A stretch of 64,000 nucleotides of DNA. It comes from an uncultured Oscillospiraceae bacterium (GTDB taxonomy: Bacteria > Bacillota > Clostridia > Oscillospirales > Oscillospiraceae). Below, in pieces: positions 58,829-64,000 of the stretch. The first letter of the stretch is position 1. The number at the start of each line of letters is the position of its first letter. The notes beneath the pieces were generated by a model. The model did not search any database. It was not told the origin of the DNA and saw only the letters and a program-made list of their open reading frames with translations. The translations under genes and the position numbers were made by a program. The DNA lies in contig CANQVL010000006.1 of NCBI GenBank assembly GCA_947627285.1, positions 21,363-85,362 of the forward strand, given 5' to 3'.

Positions 58829-59668
58829 ATGGAAAATAAGCTTAAAAAAGAAAAGCGTCTGACGCCGGCGGGAACGTTCCTTCTCCACCTTGCCGTGGGC
58901 GTCGTCATAGGCATCGGCGGCGTCCTGCCCGGAGTGTCGGGAGGGGTCATGGCGGTGAGCCTGGGGATATACAAGCCCATGATCGACGCCCTCGCGGGAT
59001 TTTTCAAGTCGCCAAGGAAAAACTGCCTCTTCCTCCTGCCCATCGGCATAGGGGCGGTTGTGGGCTTCCTTCTGGGCGCGGTTGCCCTCAGCGGGCTCAT
59101 GGAGAGGTGGTACACCCAGGTCATGTGGCTCTTTTTGGGGCTTGTGGCGGGCGGTATCCCCTCCTTCATAAAGGAGGCAAACGAGCGGGGCTTCAAGTGG
59201 AGATACCTCATCGCCACCGCCGCCGGAGCCGCCCTCGCCCTGCTTATGCTCTTTTTGCGGGAGGGAGCGGCGGCGCCGGACGCGGCGCGGCTCACGCCCC
59301 TTGAGGCGCTGATCTCGGGCGCGATAGTCTCCGTGGGGACGGTGATACCGGGGCTCTCCACCTCCTTCATACTGATGTACCTGGGCTGGTACAGGCCGCT
59401 GATGGACGCCTTCGCCAACGCGCAGGCGCTGACCGTCGTTTTCATCGCCCTGGGCGCGGGAGGGTGCTTCGTGGCGACGGTGAAAACCGCCAGGTGGGTG
59501 TTTGACCGGTTCCACGGCTGGGCGTATTACGCGGTGCTGGGCTTTCTGGCGGTGTCGGCGGCGCTTATTTTCCCGGGGATCACCTGGGACCTGAGCCTCA
59601 TCGTTGACGTCCTTCTTGCCGCCGGAGGCGCGCTGGGGGCGTATATGCTGGGGACGGTAAGTATATAA
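58829..59668 (+). CDS. popT: Undecaprenyl phosphate translocase, DUF368/PopT family
   Basis: The 279-residue product has about eight hydrophobic segments and the two inverted DUF368 repeats: GVLPGVSGGVMAVSLGIYKP near the start and SVGTVIPGLSTSFILMYLG in the second half. DUF368 proteins (PopT) return undecaprenyl phosphate, the peptidoglycan lipid carrier, to the inner membrane face. I chose the ATG at 58829 with GGGAGA upstream; an earlier frame start adds no homology. Single gene with its own promoter. Confidence 0.88.
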   Translation: MENKLKKEKRLTPAGTFLLHLAVGVVIGIGGVLPGVSGGVMAVSLGIYKPMIDALAGFFKSPRKNCLFLLPIGIGAVVGFLLGAVALSGLMERWYTQVMWLFLGLVAGGIPSFIKEANERGFKWRYLIATAAGAALALLMLFLREGAAAPDAARLTPLEALISGAIVSVGTVIPGLSTSFILMYLGWYRPLMDAFANAQALTVVFIALGAGGCFVATVKTARWVFDRFHGWAYYAVLGFLAVSAALIFPGITWDLSLIVDVLLAAGGALGAYMLGTVSI

Positions 59669-59674
59669 ATTATC

Positions 59675-59702
59675 TTGACTTTCCCGGAAAAGCGTGTATA
59701 AT
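59675..59702 (+). promoter_or_regulatory. Promoter of the TetR-ABC operon
   Basis: TTGACT, 16 bp, TATAAT, followed by a GTTG-CA-CAAC imperfect palindrome (about 59712-59731) that could be the TetR-type operator. Confidence 0.65.
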
Positions 59703-59754
59703 AGGTAACATAGGTTGCACAACGATAGATGCGCTATGATGGGAGGAACAGGAT

Positions 59755-60321
59755 ATGCCGCCGAAATTCAAATTCACACGGGACGAGATCACAAGAGCCG
59801 CGCTGGACCTGACGCGCAGGGCCGGGCCGGACGGGCTCACCGCGCGGGCGCTGGCGGAGGAGCTGGGGTGCTCGGTCAAGCCGATTTTTGGGCTTTTCAA
59901 GAACATGGAGGAGGTGCAGGGAGCGGTTCTGTCCGCCGCGCGGGAGCTGTATTTAAGCTATCTTGCCGAGGACATGGCGGCGGGGAGGTATCCTCCCTAC
60001 AAGGCCAGCGGAATGGGCTATATCCGTTTTGCCAGAGAGGAAGGGGAGCTTTTCAAGCTGCTTTTCATGTGCGACCGCAAGGGGGAGCCGCCGGAGCCGG
60101 GCAAGGAAATGGATGTGATCATTCCCCTAATCATGAAAAACACCGGGCTTTCCAGGGAGGGGGCGGAGCGCCTTCATCTGGAGCTGTGGATCTTCGTGCA
60201 CGGCATCGCGTCCATGATCGCCACATCCTATCTCGACTGGGAGATGGAGACGGTCAGCGGCGTGCTGACCGACGCCTACATGGGGCTGAAGGCGCGGTTT
60301 TGCGGAGAGGCGGGGGAATAG
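59755..60321 (+). CDS. TetR/AcrR-family transcriptional regulator
   Basis: The 188-residue product has the TetR helix-turn-helix at the start (ITRAALDLTRRAGPDGLTAR, then ALAEELGCSVKPIFGLFKN) and a C-terminal ligand-binding domain of the TetR_C_33/WHG type with LWIFVHGIASMIATSYLDW. It is the first gene of an operon with an ABC exporter and probably represses it until a toxic compound binds. The ribosome site GGGAGGAA is strong. Ligand unknown. Confidence 0.9.
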   Translation: MPPKFKFTRDEITRAALDLTRRAGPDGLTARALAEELGCSVKPIFGLFKNMEEVQGAVLSAARELYLSYLAEDMAAGRYPPYKASGMGYIRFAREEGELFKLLFMCDRKGEPPEPGKEMDVIIPLIMKNTGLSREGAERLHLELWIFVHGIASMIATSYLDWEMETVSGVLTDAYMGLKARFCGEAGE

Positions 60322-60322
60322 C

Positions 60323-61051
60323 ATGGACGCGATCAAAACAGTTGACCTTACGAAAAAATACAGGGACCTGACCGCCGTGGACGCTCTGAATCTCACCGTC
60401 CGGCAGGGCGAGCTGCTGTCCCTGCTGGGCGTCAACGGCGCGGGCAAGACCACCACCATTAAAATGTTAACCGGCTTGACAAAGCCCACCTCCGGCGACG
60501 CCTTTTTGAACGGGAAAAGCATTTTGACTGACAGCGCGGCGGTCAAGGCCATGATCGCTGTGTCTCCGCAGGAAACGGCGGTGGCGCCGAATCTGACGGT
60601 AAGGGAGAACCTGGAGCTGATGGCTGGCGTTCACGGATTTAACAAAGACGAGGCCAAAGACAAGGTCACGGAATTATGCGGTCGTTTCGATTTGGGGGAG
60701 GTCGCAAACAAAAAAGCCGGAAAGCTGTCCGGCGGTTGGCAACGGCGGCTCAGTATCGCCATGGCGCTCGTAAGCGGCCCGCAGATACTGTTTCTGGACG
60801 AGCCCACCCTGGGGCTGGACGTGCTGGCGCGGGGCGAGTTATGGGACATGATCCGCTCCCTCAAAGGGAAATTGACCGTGATCCTCACGACCCATTACAT
60901 GGAGGAGGCCGAGGCGCTCTCCGACCGGGTGGCGATAATGAAAAGCGGACGGCTCCTGCTCACCGGCACACCTGCCCAGATCAAGCGACTGGCGGGTACG
61001 GACAAATTCGACGAGGCGTTCGTGCGCATTGTAAAGGAGGGGCAGACGTGA
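60323..61051 (+). CDS. ABC-2 type transporter ATPase
   Basis: The 242-residue product is a DRA/CcmA-type ATPase: Walker A GVNGAGKTTTIKML near residue 36, Q-loop SPQETAVAP, signature KLSGGWQRRLSIAMAL, Walker B ILFLDEPTLGLD and the switch His in TTHYMEEAE. It powers the membrane protein encoded next, probably exporting an antibiotic or other toxic compound. Its start is one base after the TetR gene and its stop overlaps the permease GTG. Confidence 0.94.
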   Translation: MDAIKTVDLTKKYRDLTAVDALNLTVRQGELLSLLGVNGAGKTTTIKMLTGLTKPTSGDAFLNGKSILTDSAAVKAMIAVSPQETAVAPNLTVRENLELMAGVHGFNKDEAKDKVTELCGRFDLGEVANKKAGKLSGGWQRRLSIAMALVSGPQILFLDEPTLGLDVLARGELWDMIRSLKGKLTVILTTHYMEEAEALSDRVAIMKSGRLLLTGTPAQIKRLAGTDKFDEAFVRIVKEGQT

Positions 61052-61779
61052 AGGGTCTGGCGTTTTCCAAGCGGAACGATCTGGAGATTTTGCGCGACCC
61101 GCTGAACCTCGGTTTCGGTGTGGGTTTTCCCGTCGTTCTGCTGCTCCTTTTGACCGTTATCCAGAGGAATATTCCGGTGGCGCTGTTTGAAATCGAGCGT
61201 CTGGCGCCGGGGATCGCCGTGTTCGGGCTGTCGTTTATGACGCTGTTCTCCGCCACGCTGATTGCGAAGGACCGGGGCAGCTCGTTCCTCCAAAGGCTGT
61301 ACGCCACGCCCCTGACGGCGGGGGACTTCATTTTGGGCTACCTCCTGCCGATTTTGCCCGTTTCAATGGCGCAGTCGGTCATCTGCTACGGGGTGGCGGT
61401 GCTCTTGGGCCTCAAAGTGACGGTTCATATTGTAACGGCAGTCCTGTTCACGCTCCCCGCCGCGCTGCTGTTCGTGTCGCTGGGGCTTCTGTGCGGCAGC
61501 ATTTTCACGGATAAACAGGTGGGCGGCATCTGCGGGGCCTTGCTAACGAACCTGACGGCGTGGCTCTCCGGCATCTGGTTCGACCTGGGTCTGGTGGGCG
61601 GCGCGTTCCAAAGAAGCGCGAATCTCCTGCCCTTCGTCCACGCCGTGGAAATGGAGCGGGCCGTCCTTCAGGGCGATTACGCGGGGGTGTTCCCTCATAT
61701 CTGGTGGGTGGCGGGCTGGGCCGCCGCCGTGACCGCCATAGCGGTATTCGCATTTTTGAGGCAGATGAAAAGACAGTGA
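61048..61779 (+). CDS. ABC-2 type transporter permease
   Basis: The 243-residue product begins with GTG (61048), overlapping the ATPase stop (GTGA), 7 bp after AAAGGAGG; a much longer open frame upstream lies antiparallel in meaning to the ATPase and is not used. It has about six membrane helices and the ABC-2 membrane pattern, with DRGSSFLQRLYATPLTAGDF forming the cytoplasmic coupling region. It forms the efflux channel with the preceding ATPase. Confidence 0.9.
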   Translation: MKGLAFSKRNDLEILRDPLNLGFGVGFPVVLLLLLTVIQRNIPVALFEIERLAPGIAVFGLSFMTLFSATLIAKDRGSSFLQRLYATPLTAGDFILGYLLPILPVSMAQSVICYGVAVLLGLKVTVHIVTAVLFTLPAALLFVSLGLLCGSIFTDKQVGGICGALLTNLTAWLSGIWFDLGLVGGAFQRSANLLPFVHAVEMERAVLQGDYAGVFPHIWWVAGWAAAVTAIAVFAFLRQMKRQ

Positions 61780-61793
61780 GGTAACAATTGGAT

Positions 61794-61820
61794 CGGAGCG
61801 AAAAATCGAAGCTTGAAGGG
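61794..61820 (+). repeat. Short shared leader sequence, copy 1
   Basis: CGGAGCGAAAAATCGAAGCT then TGAAGGG, directly before the pyrophosphatase-like gene. Copies at 62183-62220 and 63171-63206 precede the next two genes. Confidence 0.65.
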
Positions 61821-61825
61821 ATGTT

Positions 61826-62170
61826 ATGCGCAGCGACTATCCAAAAATAATTGGCTGTAAAGTCTATGGAATAATTGATAGACCTATTGGCAGCTGCCAC
61901 CCTCACGATAAGGAAATGATTTATCCGATAAACTACGGATATGTCAAAAATGTTTTTGCGGAGGACGGTGAAGAACAGGATATTTATCTTTTGGGCGTTG
62001 ATGTTCCTGTAAATATGTTTGAGGGATGTGTTATAGCCGTATACCGCAGGTCTGATGACATTGAAGATAAATGGATCGTATCGGCAGACGGAAAGGATTA
62101 TCCAGATGAAGTCATACTCGAAAAGATAGCCTTTCAGGAACAGTTTTTTCATGGTAAGCTGCTTAGATAA
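61826..62170 (+). CDS. Small inorganic pyrophosphatase-like protein
   Basis: The 114-residue product resembles the compact pyrophosphatase-like proteins of Firmicutes: CKVYGIIDRPIGSCHPHDKE then YPINYGYV, EDGEEQDIYLLGVDVPV and the basic VIAVYRRSDDIEDKWIV. The acidic residues could bind Mg2+ and pyrophosphate, but the protein is shorter than classic soluble pyrophosphatases (about 170-180), so activity is uncertain. AT-richer than the core. It lies in the accessory stretch after the ABC exporter, behind a shared leader repeat. Confidence 0.78.
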   Translation: MRSDYPKIIGCKVYGIIDRPIGSCHPHDKEMIYPINYGYVKNVFAEDGEEQDIYLLGVDVPVNMFEGCVIAVYRRSDDIEDKWIVSADGKDYPDEVILEKIAFQEQFFHGKLLR

Positions 62171-62182
62171 ATTTCGGTTTGA

Positions 62183-62220
62183 CGGGAAGTAACTCGGAGC
62201 GAAAAATTTGAGCTTGTCGG
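62183..62220 (+). repeat. Short shared leader sequence, copy 2
   Basis: CGGGAAGTAACTCGGAGCGA then AAAATTTGAGCTTGTCGG, 12 bp before the esterase start. Confidence 0.68.
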
Positions 62221-62232
62221 GGAGGGGATACT

Positions 62233-63153
62233 GTGTCCAAATACAATATAGACCCGGAATTGGCGAAGATAGCGAAGATCAAAATGCCGGGCAACCCGGC
62301 GTTGCTGCCATTGATGAACAGGGTCATCGGCTTATCCAAATGCCGGTCGGACGATACCGTTGTTGTTACCCAGCATAAGACTCCGGGGTATGGCGGCGCA
62401 ATTCTTGACACGTTAGTGATTGAACCTGTCCGTCACGAAGGTGAACTGCCGTGTATGGTGCTGTATCACGGCGGAGGTTTTGTGCTGAAAGCATCCTTTG
62501 CACACCACAGCATGGCGAAGCTGTATGCTTTGAGACTTCCGTGCAAGGTCATATATACCGACTACCGTTTGGCGCCGGAGTATCCTTTTCCCGTCCCGGC
62601 GGAGGATTGTTACTGCACATACAAGTGGGCGCTGGAGCATACCGACGGCGCGCATATTATCATCGCCGGAGACAGCGCCGGCGGAGCTCTTGCCCTGGCC
62701 GTGTCCCTTATGGCGAGGGACCGTGGCCTGCGCATGCCAGATGCCGAGCTGTTGGTCTATCCGGTCACAGACAGGCGAATGGCGACCGATTCTATGAAGA
62801 AATATGTTGATACCCCGGTTTTTGACGCAAAGCTGTCCAAAATGATGTGGGAGGCGTATCTTGGACACAGACAACCGGAAAGGATCGAGTATGCCTCCCC
62901 CTTGGAAGCGACGTCCTTTGCCCGGTTTCCGCCGACGTACATAGAGGTTGCGCAGTTTGACGCGCTCCGTGACGATGGAGCGCTGCTGTATCAAAAGCTG
63001 AGAGAGCAGAGGATACAGACCGAATTACATGAGGTAAAAGGCGCGTGTCACGGATTTGAAACAGCAATAAAAAGCGATCTGCTGAAGACCTGTGTGGAGA
63101 GAAGGATAGATTGGCTCAGATTTACTTTGAACAATGCGGATAAGGAGGCGTAA
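62233..63153 (+). CDS. Alpha/beta hydrolase, hormone-sensitive-lipase type esterase
   Basis: The 306-residue product starts with a GTG behind GGGGAGGGG. It has the oxyanion motif YHGGGFV, the nucleophile elbow AGDSAGGALAL, an Asp in the FDALRDDG region and the late His in ACHGFET, i.e. the complete catalytic triad of HSL-type carboxylesterases. Such enzymes hydrolyse short acyl esters. It lies between two single genes of the accessory stretch, each preceded by the shared leader repeat. Confidence 0.9.
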   Translation: MSKYNIDPELAKIAKIKMPGNPALLPLMNRVIGLSKCRSDDTVVVTQHKTPGYGGAILDTLVIEPVRHEGELPCMVLYHGGGFVLKASFAHHSMAKLYALRLPCKVIYTDYRLAPEYPFPVPAEDCYCTYKWALEHTDGAHIIIAGDSAGGALALAVSLMARDRGLRMPDAELLVYPVTDRRMATDSMKKYVDTPVFDAKLSKMMWEAYLGHRQPERIEYASPLEATSFARFPPTYIEVAQFDALRDDGALLYQKLREQRIQTELHEVKGACHGFETAIKSDLLKTCVERRIDWLRFTLNNADKEA

Positions 63154-63170
63154 GACAGCTTCCCGCTTGG

Positions 63171-63206
63171 CGGGAAGCGAATGGGAACGAAAGATCGAGG
63201 CTTGTC
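63171..63206 (+). repeat. Short shared leader sequence, copy 3
   Basis: CGGGAAGCGAATGGGAACGA then AAGATCGAGGCTTGTC. The ATG inside it could be misread as a start codon. Confidence 0.68.
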
Positions 63207-63853
63207 CATATATATCAAGAAACAAAATGAGCCCGGTGCTATGATAGATTGCGGGCGCAGGATGAATGATGTAAACGCGGTGGTTCTGGCGCAAGCGTAT
63301 ATCAAAGCGCATCACACGGACGCGGAGTTTGGTATTGAGCGCGTGTGCCGTGCGGTGGAATATTCCCGGCGGCTTGACAGACTGTTCCAAAAGCATACGC
63401 GCATGACTCTCTATGAGTATATCAACGCCGTTTTGTTGAGCTTAAGTCTGCTTGAGACGGATCATGAAGTCATTGACGCTGCTCCGGACGTCACTATCAG
63501 TCCCATGAGGGCTGCACCGGGTCCTTTGCCAAACGCTTTTTCGTGACGCCCAGGAAATACGCCGGCGGAAAATCGCGTCCGGCGTCGAGGTGCCGCCGGA
63601 CTACGAAAAGCCTCCGCCTGACGGCTGCCGGGTCGCGGAGCTTCAGGAATGTATTATGCTATACTTTCAAAGCGAGCCGTATGATGATCCCGATGATTTC
63701 GGGACCGCTATCGGACAGGTTCTGAAAGCGGCCCAAAATTACGACTTTGAACGCGGCGGATACAAATCAGCCGAGCAGATCGCTCCCACATTCAATCTGG
63801 GGGCGGATCCCAAAATTGGAGCGAGGATCGCGATCCCTGTGATCAAAAAATAA
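63181..63853 (+). pseudogene. Frameshifted AraC-type regulator
   Basis: Three frames together spell one protein. The first (to 63546) carries an AraC-type helix-turn-helix (FGIERVCRAVEYSRRLDRLF, then TRMTLYEYINAVLL) and then loses homology after EVIDAAPDV. The expected SHEG-x-x-x-SFAKRFF and VTPRKY sequence continues in another frame from about 63500. Near 63560 the frame shifts again to KIASGVEVPPDYEKPPPDGC and a C-terminal effector-like domain (LYFQSEPYDDPDDFGTAIGQ). At least two frameshifts make it inactive unless the sequence is wrong here. The true start is unclear, since the first codons overlap a leader repeat. Confidence 0.75.
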
Positions 63854-64000
63854 CCGGGAATCTTTTTGCGGAGCCGGATGCAATAGACGCGGAGCCAATG
63901 GGCTTATGAGACTGAGCGGCAGGAAATCATAACCCCCGGTTCAACCGGGGGTTTGATATACCCCTATAAGGGGTTATTACCGGCTTAGCCCCTGTAAGGG
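63854..64000. other. Hairpin-rich sequence at the window edge
   Basis: AACCCCCGGTT-C-AACCGGGGGTT (63931-63953, terminator-like), then CCCC-TATAA-GGGG (63961-63973) and, at the edge, CCCC-TGTAA-GGG. Such rows of small GC-rich hairpins occur at ends of IS200/IS605-type elements, but no transposase is visible before the window ends. Confidence 0.5.

Noticed and set aside
61505..62152. A 215-codon minus-strand frame across the pyrophosphatase-like gene and the permease end
   Set aside because: Low-complexity Arg/Pro-rich start of the shadow type, opposite two well-supported genes.
63181..63204. ATG at 63181 as the AraC-type start
   Set aside because: The codons MGTKDRGL are simply the third copy of the shared leader sequence, and no ribosome site precedes them.
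1..64000. CRISPR arrays, tRNA or rRNA genes
   Set aside because: I saw no regularly spaced direct repeats with unique spacers and no cloverleaf-like or rRNA sequences in the spacers.

Overview
The window looks like the chromosome of a GC-rich, endospore-forming member of the Clostridia, probably Oscillospirales (Oscillospiraceae-like). The spore genes (gerA operon, sleB, gpr), SigA-type promoters (TTGACA, 17 bp, TATAAT), SecG, an ECF folate transporter with a THF riboswitch, a biotin-dependent Na+ decarboxylase and clostridial neighbours such as gpr/rpsT all point that way. The taxon is inferred from gene content; no search was run.

Layout. 1-2.5 kb: dnaN (cut by the window edge), an oriC-like spacer and dnaA, all read leftward. 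2.6-7.1 kb: a leftward housekeeping operon (PAP2, HD hydrolase, mnmA, yfbR, ACT protein, DUF711). 7.2-8.7 kb: an Rrf2 regulator divergent from cysK, with a perfect palindrome at the cysK start site. 8.8-13.2 kb: a germination cluster, gerAA-gerAC-gerAB-sleB. 13.4-23.6 kb: a GNAT gene, then a leftward set of parA, parB, a coiled-coil gene, serS, a Cys-rich small protein, mscL, rsmG and mfd, with two perfect parS sites and gpr. 23.7-33.8 kb: rpsT and a six-gene oligopeptide ABC transporter operon whose parts are almost all rebuilt: a substrate-binding protein that appears circularly permuted, an OppB with a giant outside loop, an OppD with a coiled-coil insert, an OppF with C-terminal membrane helices, and a membrane-anchored ApbE-like protein. 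34-41.4 kb: rlmI, a Na+-pumping decarboxylase operon, nfo and pta.

41.4-45.3 kb is an AT-richer accessory block of single genes in one orientation (two GNATs, a broken grpB, a GNAT-nucleosidase fusion, a nitrilase), with copies of one structured repeat between most of them. 45.3-58.7 kb is core again: secG, tatD, folT with a THF riboswitch, dusB, an ECF sigma/anti-sigma pair, phosphoglucomutase, rlmH, murA, mrp, a sugar-isomerase-like gene, pyk and a tandem-OB SSB-like gene. 58.8-64 kb holds popT (DUF368), a TetR-ABC efflux operon and a second accessory stretch in which each gene follows a copy of a short shared sequence, ending in a frameshifted AraC-type regulator and a row of hairpins.

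The strongest leads are the permuted peptide-binding protein and its modified transporter, a roughly 145 bp intergenic repeat present twice (33.8 and 49.7 kb) whose central hairpin keeps its shape and loop but not its arm sequence, and the repeat-flanked gene block at 41.4-45.3 kb.
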